A DNA stretch of 64,000 bases from Rhodamnia argentea (lineage: Eukaryota > Streptophyta > Magnoliopsida > Myrtales > Myrtaceae): assembly GCF_020921035.1 (NCBI RefSeq), contig NC_063157.1, forward strand, positions 992,001-1,056,000, written 5' to 3'. Below, piece by piece: positions 49,487 to 60,187 of this stretch; position 1 is the stretch's first letter, and the number at the start of each line of letters is the position of its first letter. Made by a program: the position numbers and the translations under genes. The notes under the pieces are model-generated. The model saw only the letters and a list, made by a program, of their open reading frames with translations. It searched no databases and was not told the origin of the DNA.

Positions 49487-52400
49487 ATGGAAGCTGTTCT
49501 CAAAACCAGAGGTCTCGTATCTCTCCCACCAAACCCGAGAAGCAGGTTGCTCAATCCATCTCAAGGCCTAAAGCACCGAATTTTATCCATAAAGCCACAA
49601 GCGCTTCCTGGGTTTCCTTTATCTTCAAATGGGTTTCAGAGATTCAACGGCTTTATCTCCAAACCCAGTGGAATATACCGGAAAAATCGGAGCTTTCACA
49701 TTTGCAAGGCTGAAGCGGCTGCGGCAGCTGATGGGCAGCCTTTGTTTGCGGAGCCTGAGAAGCCCAAGTTCTTGGGCATTGAGGCTGTGACACTCAAGAA
49801 GATTATCCCACTTGGTTTAATGTTCTTTTGCATATTGTTCAATTACACAATCCTTAGGGACACAAAAGATGTGTTGGTTGTCACAGCAAAAGGAAGCAGT
49901 GCAGAAATCATACCGTTTCTTAAAACGTGGGTCAATTTGCCTATGGCGATTGGTTTCATGTTGTTGTACACGAAATTGGCCAATGTGATGTCAAAGCAGG
50001 CTCTCTTCTATTCTGTGATTGTTCCTTTCATTGCTTTCTTTGGGGCTTTTGGGTTTGTTCTTTATCCTCTCAGTAGTTATGTTCACCCTCAAGCTCTGGC
50101 GGACAAGCTTCTCGGGATGCTTGGGCCGAGGTTTCTCGGTCCACTTGCCATTATGAGGATATGGAGCTTCTGCTTGTTCTACGTTATGGCTGAGCTCTGG
50201 GGCAGTGTTGTGGTTTCGGTCCTCTTCTGGGGATTTGCCAATCAGGTGAGGAATGTTTATCATGCTGTTGTGAACTTAATAGCTCAAGAAAAGAAAGTCT
50301 CTCTGCTTAGTGAATGAGATATTATGTAGTTCCTTATCTCTCTGGCTCGTGAATGAAAGCGTATCTATTCTAGATCCTATCATTGATTCTGGCTAGTAGA
50401 TCTCATTTTTTGCTGTTTGTAGAAATTTCCATCAATTTAAAGGGCATTTTGTTTCTCTTGGGATCGCATAAGTTCAATCCTAGGGAAGGAAACAGATATT
50501 ACAATCTCATATGCTACGTTAGTTGTGTCTTGTTTCTGTATAATTCTAAGATATTTGAGTAATATACGAGTGTCCCTTTTGTTTGATAAGGGGGGTGCGT
50601 TTTATTTTGATTGAGTTGTGAAAGAGTGTCTCTTTCGGTGTTTGATCGATAGATTGTTTTTTCTTTTTTTTTGGTGAAGGTGATCGATAGATTGTTTGTG
50701 CTTCCATTAGTCAATATTATGTTTTGTTATCCTAGATATTCTGACTTCCGTGTTTTCTAGGATTTTTTCTGGTATTTCTTTTGAGATTGAGTAAATCATG
50801 TCCTGCTTTTGTCTAAGTGACAAAATAATTCTGGGTTATTCTGTGATTGCCTTCTCTATTTCCTTGAAGGAGGAGATTATGCCGATAGCTTTGTATAGCC
50901 AATTTTCTTCCTGCTACTGCTCTAACTGTCTGTGTCATTATGTGCCATTCCAACTTTGGTTTCTTTTCTGTGCCAAAATAGAAACTCTGGTTTCTTTCGA
51001 CTGAAAAAAAAGGCTCTGGTTTCTGATATTGGATGAATTGAGTTTTTTTTTTTTTTACCGCTGATGAATTGAGTTTTGTTTTTTAGTCAGAACTGATGAA
51101 TTGAGTTCACTGTGTATTAATTGTGCATTTTTTTAGCTCGACACTGTGAGCCAATTTACCAGAAATGCTTTTTATGCAGATAACTACTGTGGAAGAAGCC
51201 AAAAAGTTCTACCCTCTTTTTGGACTTGGAGCAAATGTTGCACTTATTTTCTCAGGCCGGACAGTCAAGTACTTTTCCAATATGAGGAAGAACTTAGGTC
51301 CTGGTGTTGACGGTTGGGCCATCTCCCTGAAAGCGATGATGAGTATTGTGGTGATAATGGGGCTTGCTATTTGCGGACTTTACTGGTGGGTGAATACGTT
51401 TGTTCCTCTTCCATCTCGTAGCAAGAAGAAGAAGGTAATCCTCTACATCAGCATATTTATTGTTTACTAGGTTTCAGACTATTAGTCAAGAGCCAGCAAG
51501 TGAAGTAAGCTGATCACACTTTCCATTAATCTCGCAGGAAAAACCCAAGATGGGAACAATGGAGAGCTTGAAATTCTTAGCGTCTTCAAGTTACATCAGA
51601 GATCTTGCCACATTGGTTGTTGCATATGGTATTAGCATCAATCTAGTTGAGGTCACATGGAAGTCCAAGCTCAAAGCTCAGGTAAATCTTGATGAAGCTT
51701 CTCTCTTCCTGTCTCATTGTTAATAGGTTCTTTCGGTTCGTAACTTTTGAGCCTTCCACTCTTCTTGCAGTTTCCTAGTCCGAATGAGTATTCTTCCTTC
51801 ATGGGCGATTTCTCCACCGCCACTGGAATAGCTACCTTCACGATGATGCTACTGAGTCAATACGTGTTCAACAAATACGGATGGGGAGTCGCAGCCAAGA
51901 TAACACCTACCGTCCTGCTTGTGACAGGAGTCGGATTCTTTTCTCTGATTTTATTTGGTGATCCACTCATACCAACTCTTGCAAAGTTCGGGATGACTCC
52001 TCTTCTTGCTGCTGTATACGTCGGTGCAATGCAAAATATTTTCAGCAAGAGCGCCAAGTACAGCTTATTTGACCCCTGCAAGGAAATGGCGTATATTCCT
52101 TTGGATGAGGACACCAAGGTTCAGATTAATTACTTGCCATTTCCACACAACAGTTTTCTCTGTCACTGTCCTCTTTAAATTTCAGTCATTTTATTTATGT
52201 ATGCGTGGACAGGAAATTTACTTCGTAACTATTGCCAAAGCAGCCTTAGGAGAAGATTTGGACTGTTGAGATTCATGAGAAATGGAAATATTAGAAACTT
52301 ACCTGAAACTTATGCATAGATTTTTATAACCTCCCACATATGACCATTCACTAAGCAATTTTTAAATGCTTGCTTCAGGTTAAAGGGAAAGCAGCCATAG

Positions 52401-52720
52401 ATGTCGTGTGCAACCCGCTGGGGAAATCCGGAGGTGCTCTGATTCAGCAATTCATGATCTTGACCTTTGGTTCTCTCGGCAATTCGACTCCTTACCTTGG
52501 AGGAGTACTTATGGTGATTGTGCTCGCATGGTTAGCTGCAGCAAAGTCTCTCGATTCCCAGTTCACTGCATTACGTCAGGAGGAAGAACTCGAGAAGGAG
52601 ATGGAGAGAGCCACAGTCAAGATACCAGTCGTGGCTCAAAACGAGAGCGGCAACGGTTCTCTCGGGAGCGATTTGACGTTGAAACCTGCTGCAGGAGACT
52701 CCCCTAGCAAGTCGTCATGA
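49487..52720 (+). CDS. NTT: Plastid ATP/ADP translocase (NTT)
   Basis: This carrier in the inner plastid envelope exchanges cytosolic ATP for stromal ADP and supplies non-green or dark plastids with energy. Five exons, 49487-50245, 51180-51434, 51538-51681, 51771-52118 and 52379-52720, give 1848 nt, or 615 aa. The N-terminus (MEAVLKTRGLVSLPPNPRSR onward, about 75-80 residues) is a Ser/Pro/Arg-rich transit peptide. A membrane domain of about eleven to twelve spans follows, homologous to bacterial Tlc carriers. Signature stretches include NYTILRDTKDVLVVTAKGSS, FFGAFGFVLYPL, IMRIWSFCLFYVMAELWGS, ITTVEEAKKFYPLFGLGANV, VVAYGISINLVEVTWKSK, KYSLFDPCKEMAYIPLDEDT and VVCNPLGKSGGALIQQ. The C-tail is hydrophilic, Ser/Glu-rich and ends PSKSS. 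All introns are GT-AG. It lies 1.4 kb from the next gene, on the same strand. Confidence 0.96.
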
Positions 52721-54089
52721 ATCTGTCACGCGTGTTGTTGTACTATTGAGGAAGAAAGAATAATCATCGGCAAATGCTAATGAGAAGCAGAGCCAGAACC
52801 ATAGACACAGGACATTTATTTGATAAGGAGGAGGAGAAGAAGGTGAAGAAGGTGTTACTTGTCTGAGCATTTTTGGAGTTCCTTTGGCATCCTATGATCA
52901 GGTGCTTTCTGATGTGTTGGACTTGTATTACATTCAATTCCATTGCATTCATGTTTGATTGAAAAGGGCAACATTATTATCCATCTGATAATCTTAATGA
53001 TGAGTTTGAGCTTACTCTTACTAACTGGAATGTGTATAATACATTTGCACTTCCTGACGTATGGACTTGTATTGGACAGGACCGTATACTCGATACGATG
53101 CATGTAATACGTGATTGATTCGTGTACTGACATGAATTGACATATTCGTCGTAAGTCAATCATTTAGCTTTTTAACTAAAAGTTAAGATGTCCTGATGCG
53201 AGTGCACCCGAATCGGCAGGCTTACTCGAGAAAGATAATTTTGTAGCCTGCCCGGTTGATTCTTATGGCCACGAGGGATTGGTTTCGGACTAACAGTAAA
53301 CACTCGTTCAAAACATAGTAAGGCTGCTAGATGATGTATTTCTTCATTCAACTAGAAGGATTGGCAAGTTTAACAGACGTTCCTTTTTTTTATGAACAAG
53401 TCTAATAGATTTTAATGGATTATAACACGCAAATCACATGGGATTATGCTCGAGCTAATTAAACAAAGTGAACCGATCCATATAGGCAGCATGTGATTTT
53501 TATGATCGTTATACAATGATTGTGCTAGAAAATTATTACGAATACTGAATTTTAATTACCCAAAAACGAAAATAAAATGGTGTCCGATAATAATTGAAAA
53601 GTAATATCGAAACTTTACTAATTTCTTACCAAAGATATAATTATTGGATATGATAATGACACAAATGATCTCTAAAATTCGGCTCAATATACGATGTCGT
53701 TCCCGAACTTTTAATTTATTCAATGTGATTGCTAGATTTTTGGTATATGTTCAATTTAGTTATCTAATTATATGAAAATATTCGATATTATCCTTTCATT
53801 AATTCAAGTTGAGAGATAACATTGAACATTTACTTATAGTATAAGGATCAGATTGAACATGTAATAAAATTTTAGGGATTGAATTGAATAAATTAAAAGT
53901 TCAAGAAAGATATTGCCCGTTAGGCCAAAATTTATGAGGCACGTTGAATAAATTAAAAGTTCTGATTTTTTTTTCCTTTTCTATTTGTTTGTTTTTCTTT
54001 CCGTGGCTTTGCGACTTTATCTTCTGCGCTCCTGAAAAACCTCCCGCAAAAACCCCCCCAAAGGAAAACGATGCTCTGCATCTTCAAGA
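52721..54089. other. Spacer between NTT and the PPR gene
   Basis: It includes the NTT 3' UTR, AT-rich DNA, a diverged fold-back relic at 53654-53960 and the short PPR-gene promoter. No further gene was seen. Confidence 0.5.
53654..53960. repeat. Diverged fold-back element copy
   Basis: The left end ATAATGACACAAATGATCTC and internal TATATGAAAATATTCGATAT and CCTTTCATTAATTCAAG match the element at 48228. The right arm is decayed. It ends about 130 bp before the PPR start codon. Confidence 0.55.
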
Positions 54090-56714
54090 ATGGCTCTCCC
54101 CGCTAGAACATCTTCAATTTCTCCACACAAAGACTATCCCAATCCTTCCTCGCCCCGAACCCATAATTCCAGAACCGCACGTTTCCCTCCTGCTCCTAGA
54201 ACTCGTCAGATTGGTCTAAGAAAGTCTCAGCAAGTGTCTGTCCTCAACACCAGCTCCCTCAACACCCAGAACCCAAATTCTTACCTGTGTGAGCTGTGTC
54301 TGCGCGGTGACCTTCAACAAGCTCTGGGATGCTTAAACTCCATGCAAGAATTGAAGTTTGATGTCGAGGAAGACTCTTTCATCGCTTTCTCGAGGCTATG
54401 TGAGTACAAGAGAGCTTACGATGAAGGGGCCCTCGTGTTTTCCTTTGTGTTGAAGGTGTATTCCCAGCTGAGCATTAGGCTGGGTAATGCTCTGTTGAGC
54501 ATGTTCGTGAGGTTTGGCAACTTAGCCGATGCATGGTACGTTTTTGGCAAAATGAACGAGAGGGACGTGTTTTCGTGGAATATCATGGTTGGTGGGTATG
54601 CTAAAAATGGTTTCCTTGACGAGGCTTTGGATTTGTACCATAGGATGTTGTGGGTTGGGATAAAGCCTGATGTTTATACATTTCCTTGTGTTTTGAGAAC
54701 TTGTGGTGGTGTGCCTGACTTGGCAAGGGGGAGGGAGGTTCATGTGCATGTTATTAGACATGGGTTCGAGTCGGATGTGGATGTTCTTAATGCCTTGATT
54801 ACCATGTACATGAAATGCGGCGATGTTGTGAGTGCGCGTTTAGTATTTGATAGAATGTCCAGAAGAGATAGAATTTCATGGAATGCAATGATATCTGGGT
54901 ATGTAGAGAATGGGGAATGTTATGAAGGATTGAGACAGTTCTTTAGGATGCTTGAACTTTGCATTGATCCTGACATCATGACCATGACTAGCGTGGTCTC
55001 TGCTTGTGAGATTCTTATGGACGGGAAGATAGGGAGAGAGATTCATAGTTATGTGATAAGAACAGCATTAGGTGATGATGTTTCAGTTGCTAATTCATTG
55101 ATTCAATTTTACTCAAGTATTGGGCAACGGGAGGAAGCTGAGGACGTATTCTCTAGCATGGAATGTAAAGACGTAGTCTCTTGGACATCGATGATTTCAT
55201 GTTTCGAGGATAATTTGCTTCATGAGAAAGCAATAGAGACTTTCAAAATGATGGGAGAAGCTGGTGTGGCACCTGATGAGATCACTATAGCTACTGTTCT
55301 CTCTGCTTGTGCTTCTTTAGGACGTTTGGACGTGGGAACTGAGCTTCACGAACGTGCAAATGAAACGGGGCTAATCTCGTGCTCAATAGTTGCGAACACT
55401 CTCATTGACATGTACTCCAAATGCAAATGCATAGACAAGGCCTTGGACATTTTCTACAGTATTCCAGAGAAGAATGTGATATCATGGACTTCTATCATCC
55501 TTGGGCTTCGGATCAACAACCGGTGCTTTGAGGCTCTGATTTTCTTTCGGCAAATGAAACTCAGATTGGAGCCCAATGCCGTTACTTTGATCTCTATCTT
55601 ATCTGCATGTTCTCGAATAGGAGCCTTGATGTGTGGCAAGGAGATTCACGCGCATGTATTAAGAAATGGACTGGCATTCCATGGTTTCTTGCCCAACGCA
55701 TTACTGGATATGTATGTCAGGTGTGGAAGGATGGGATCTGCATGGAATCAATTTAACTTGCATGAAAGGGATGTTGCATCTTGGAATATACTTTTGACGG
55801 GCTATGCAGAACGAGGACAAGGGACGCTGGCCTTGGATCTTTATCATAGAATGAACATATCTGGCGTATGCCCAGATGAAATTACTTTCATTTCACTGTT
55901 ATGTGCTTGTAGCAGATCTGGAATGGTTGATGAAGGGTTGGAATACTTTCAGCAAATGCAGTATGAATACTCTGTTACGCCTAATTTGAAGCATTATGCA
56001 TGTGTGGTTGATTTACTTGGTCGTGCTGGGCACTTGGAGGATGCATACGAGTTTATTCAGGAAATGCCCATAGCTCCAGATGCAGCCATATGGGGTGCTT
56101 TGCTTAATGCCTGTAGAATTCATAGGCAGGTTGATCTAGGCGAGCTTGCAGCTCGGCATATATTTGAGAAAGATACAAAGAGTGTGGGCTATTATATTCT
56201 GCTGTGTAATCTTTATGCTAACGTTGGAAAATGGGATGGAGTTGCGAAAGTCAGAAAATTTATGAGAGATAAGGGACTGACTATAGATCCTGGGTGCAGT
56301 TGGATAGAGGTGAAAGGGAAAGTTCATGCTTTCCTCAGTGGTGATAATTATCACCCTCAGAAACCAGAAATTAATGCAGTTATAGAAGGAATCTATGAGA
56401 AAATGAAGATACATGGTTTTGGCAAGTTAGATAATAGTTCTGTTGATGAGATTGAAGCTTCAAGGGCAGAAATTTTCTGCGGACATAGTGAGAGACTAGC
56501 CGTTGCATTTGGGCTCATCAATACTGCTCCTGGGATGCCTATCCGGATCACAAAGAATCTATACATGTGCCAAAGCTGTCATGATATAGTGAAGTTTATT
56601 TCTAAGGTGGTCCGCAGACAAATATCCGTTAGGGATACAGAAAATTTTCACCATTTTAAGGATGGAGCTTGCTCTTGTGGTGATGAAGGTTACTTGGGAA
56701 AGCAGCATAGATGA
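54090..56714 (+). CDS. ECB2: PPR-DYW RNA-editing factor, ECB2/VAC1 type
   Basis: This chloroplast-targeted PLS-class pentatricopeptide protein should be required for C-to-U editing of plastid transcripts (ECB2/VAC1 in Arabidopsis acts on accD and ndhF). It is a single intronless exon of 874 aa. Residues 1 to about 60 are Ser/Pro/Arg-rich, fitting a transit peptide. PPR repeats run from about 65 to 660 (for example DVFSWNIMVGGYAKNGFLDE, VVANTLIDMYSKCKCIDKA-like, NVISWTSIILGLRINNRCFE). The E and E+ regions include HYACVVDLLGRAGHLEDAYE and GCSWIEVKGKVHAFLSGD. The DYW deaminase zinc site is HSE at 799-801 and CQSC at 827-830. The C-terminus reads CSCGD and then EG in place of the canonical YW, followed by a few extra residues. 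The first ATG in frame is used. Orthology rests on recalled family sequence. Confidence 0.93.
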   Translation: MALPARTSSISPHKDYPNPSSPRTHNSRTARFPPAPRTRQIGLRKSQQVSVLNTSSLNTQNPNSYLCELCLRGDLQQALGCLNSMQELKFDVEEDSFIAFSRLCEYKRAYDEGALVFSFVLKVYSQLSIRLGNALLSMFVRFGNLADAWYVFGKMNERDVFSWNIMVGGYAKNGFLDEALDLYHRMLWVGIKPDVYTFPCVLRTCGGVPDLARGREVHVHVIRHGFESDVDVLNALITMYMKCGDVVSARLVFDRMSRRDRISWNAMISGYVENGECYEGLRQFFRMLELCIDPDIMTMTSVVSACEILMDGKIGREIHSYVIRTALGDDVSVANSLIQFYSSIGQREEAEDVFSSMECKDVVSWTSMISCFEDNLLHEKAIETFKMMGEAGVAPDEITIATVLSACASLGRLDVGTELHERANETGLISCSIVANTLIDMYSKCKCIDKALDIFYSIPEKNVISWTSIILGLRINNRCFEALIFFRQMKLRLEPNAVTLISILSACSRIGALMCGKEIHAHVLRNGLAFHGFLPNALLDMYVRCGRMGSAWNQFNLHERDVASWNILLTGYAERGQGTLALDLYHRMNISGVCPDEITFISLLCACSRSGMVDEGLEYFQQMQYEYSVTPNLKHYACVVDLLGRAGHLEDAYEFIQEMPIAPDAAIWGALLNACRIHRQVDLGELAARHIFEKDTKSVGYYILLCNLYANVGKWDGVAKVRKFMRDKGLTIDPGCSWIEVKGKVHAFLSGDNYHPQKPEINAVIEGIYEKMKIHGFGKLDNSSVDEIEASRAEIFCGHSERLAVAFGLINTAPGMPIRITKNLYMCQSCHDIVKFISKVVRRQISVRDTENFHHFKDGACSCGDEGYLGKQHR

Positions 56715-57451
56715 AGCTAGAGCAAGGTTTTCTCTTCATTTGATTCTCTCTCCTGGGACATACTGCAATTATACTTGTAGACAGCACTTTATGTGTTTGT
56801 GCTTCCTCGCTCGCAGAGAAACTTACTAGGAATGTAAAACAAAAAGAATTACACCCACAAGAAAAGCATCTGTATTGAAACTTGCAAAGTTCATCGTGAC
56901 TGGATTGTGTATGGTCTGACAATCGGGCTGGCTCTGGACTAGAAAGTTCATCAGTTTGAACTTGAATCTTTCCATTTAGGTAATTATAGTGTACAATTCC
57001 CATTGGCTATCTAACGCATACCAAATTTGGAGGTTGATATGCTTCCCTGTTCTTTTAGTGTTTCTTCACTGTGTTATGCATGGCAATCTCTGCACATTTA
57101 GTTGCCAAAGACTGAATCTTGAAAAAAACATAGGCAAGAAGATTGGTTGGAAATCACAACACATTTAGTTGCCAAAGATGGAATCTTTAAAAGAAAATAT
57201 AGGCAAGAACTTGGGATGTTGAAATCGAACCAAGCCGTTAACAAGCTTACACAAACAGTTTCAATGAACAAATGAAACCTGAAATCCAAACTGTTCACAC
57301 AATTATTAATAGAATGGAGTTGTCGCAAGCACCCCAATAGAATGGAAAATTCTAAGTACAAATGAATGCATAAAGAAGCTGCAAGCACCCCACAAAACGT
57401 AATGTTTTACGAACCAATGAATGCATAAAGGAGCTGCTGAGTGGAAGGGGT
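56715..57451. other. Convergent 3' ends, no gene seen
   Basis: This is the 3' flank of the PPR gene (plus) and of the HNH-like gene (minus). A short direct repeat occurs near 57100-57190 (CACATTTAGTTGCCAAAGA twice). Nothing coding was seen. Confidence 0.5.
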
Positions 57452-60152
57452 TTATAATTTGACTGCTTTCCTGACTGTCCTGAAGGATGATCTGATGAAA
57501 TTGCTCTCTGCATCATAAATCTCATCCCCATCAATGTCATCAGCCACCATAGGCTTCTTTCTGATGCAGTCCACACCCTTTTTCAGCCCCAGGATCACAG
57601 ATGGAGACGATGGAATCCGTCGAAGGATCCTTGCACTCTCCGACCTCACAAGCCCCTTTTCCTTTTTAGACTTCTCTCCTCTCTCTTTTCCCTCAATGTT
57701 CTCATTACTTCCAGTTGTTACAACACCGTGGCGGCTTACTTCACTCCTTCCGCCTCTTACATAAGGCGCTTTAACCAGCCCTGTTGCCTCAACAATCTCT
57801 TCTTTTATCTCAATTTCTTTTTCTTGAGTTTCTTTCTGTTTATTCTCCACCTGAGCTTTTCTTCCAAGACCACCTTCATACTGTGAATCTGACAACTTCT
57901 TCTCCACCTTGCTCTGTGGGAACTTAAGGTCCATCTTCCTGATTATTTCATCACTGGTCATTCTTTTGCCTTCATCTTCATTTCGAGGGCTCAATTCATC
58001 TTTAGCATTCTCCAGCAGCATGTGCAGCCATCTTTCAACGTTGGCTTTTCCGCGTTGCTTCCTGCTCTCTCCATCTTCCTCGGTTTCTGTTTCTTGTAAA
58101 GCAGGGAATAAAATGCTGTGCCTTTCCCCTTCTCCTTGTCCTGAAACCTTCGGTTCACACTGTCTTGTGGATTCTTTGGGACTCTCTTCATGGGAATCTT
58201 TTGCAGTTGATTGGCACTGTCTTGTGGATTCATCCTTCACTCCAGGACAATCTGTGGAACTATCTTCATGGGAATCTTTCGCAGTTGATTGGCATCCCTG
58301 TTGTGCTGCTTCTAGATTTTGCTCTCCAGTGAGAGAAAATTGAGCTTTGGTTGCTTTATGTTCCTCTTCTAGGAAGACTCTCAGTTCCTTGTGTGATGGT
58401 GTCCTCGGCTTGATTCCTGGTAAATATAAGATCGGTTTTCTGTCTTCCGCGTCAATCAGTAAGGTATCATCCATTCTGGACCTCTTTCTTGCTTGCTCCC
58501 ACTCTGGCCGAACCTGTTGCTCAATTTCATCCTTCTGTCTGTGGATTTTGTGGAGTTCTCTCTCAGATGCGTCACATATTGCTTTCTGGGCTTCAAGTCT
58601 TGCCATTAGAGCATTACTTGCAGCATGGTTCAGTCTCACCTGCTCCTTATATATGACACTCCTGAAGCCAAAAGAAAAGGAAACTCGTCATCAAAATAAA
58701 TATGCTACGACAAATAAAGGCGTGATTTGTCTACTTACTGATTGCTTTTGACAAATTGAGGAATGGCGTAGAAGTTATCAAATATAAAAGTATGGTCATC
58801 ACAGCATTATAATCTCGAAAATCATGTCTGTTCCCTATTTTGTAGCAAAATGACGACCACACAGAAGATTATATAGCTGGATTGTAGTAGAAAGTAAGAA
58901 GATAAAGAGAGGTGTAGAACTCTTACTGATGCATAGCGTCTCGAATCATCTTCTCCAGCATCGTTCTATACGAAGATTGTGCCTCTGCTAGTCTTCTGCA
59001 CTTTTCGGCCCTCCTCCTCCTTTTAATCAGGGTTAGTTCCAAGTCTTGAATAGCAAGTTTTTCCTCTTCATTCTTTCTCTTCATCTGGTTGACTTCTTCA
59101 TCAAGTTCTGCTAGTTCAGCCTGCATTTTTGTTGCCTCTTCCTTTCGTCTTAGTGAATCTCTAGCCAAGACAATTTCCTGGTACGGATTCCTCAACTGAT
59201 TTGGGTTTTCATTTTCTTTCAGCGGGCTGGAATTTAGCTTTCTAGCCACTGAGACAATGAAACTAACAGAGGTCATTCATCACAATAGTGAACCAACTTC
59301 ATAAGGAAGTGAAATGCCCAGTTTTGGCAACATTATACTTTAGCATCCTTTCCTCCTCAGGGTAATCAAATTAACTTTTGATCTTATTTGTCTCAAACTG
59401 AAGCAATTCTCTCCTGTTCACAAATAGCTTCACTTCATGTCTACTTATCAGCTGATTTAGTATGCAAGCAGTAATCCTGTTTTTCACACAGAATATGTTC
59501 TGGTGAATTTTCTTCTCTAGTCTGTTGGTGAGTGTATCTAAGTTGATAATCGTTAAGATGAAAATAAAGAGGCGTCATATAAACTTTCTGCTATATGAAA
59601 GGCGCTAAAGGCATAACTGGAGAGGGAGCCTACTTACCCGTCATAGCCTTGTAGGGCCTCTGTTTTCTATTGGAATCGGTCAATGTATAATTTGAAAAAG
59701 AATCACGAGACTCCCTCCGAGAAATCACAACAGCAGCCGGAGCTAAGCCAACTCTCTCTCTTGATTCGATAAAGTGATGAGGAAAAGAGTGTGATTCTAC
59801 TGTTTGGGAGGCATTTATTTCTTCGTTTTCACCTTCCAAGAACATAAACGAGAATGCTCTGTGCCTGCCAAAATCGAGAGGACGTGTCTTGAGTACTCAA
59901 TAGTTTTTGGTGCTTTACATTGATATGAAAAGGAAGTAATCGTACAGTAACTACCTGAAATCTGAATTCGATGAAGCAAAGATCGATAAGAACTGATTCA
60001 CGGAGATGCCTAATTGAAACTCCCACCACGGTACGAGCAATTCCAATTTGTTATGCTTTTTCTTGCAAGCTTGCCATTGCAATATTCTCAAATTGCTTGG
60101 AACAGTCAACCCACCTCCTGCATATATCAAATATATAGTTCATATCTAGAAT

Positions 60153-60187
<35 letters not shown>

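Noticed and set aside
57534-58751. Several plus-strand open frames opposite the last exon of the HNH-like gene
   Set aside because: They are Ser/Leu-rich mirror frames of a Lys/Glu-rich coding exon, typical antisense artefacts.
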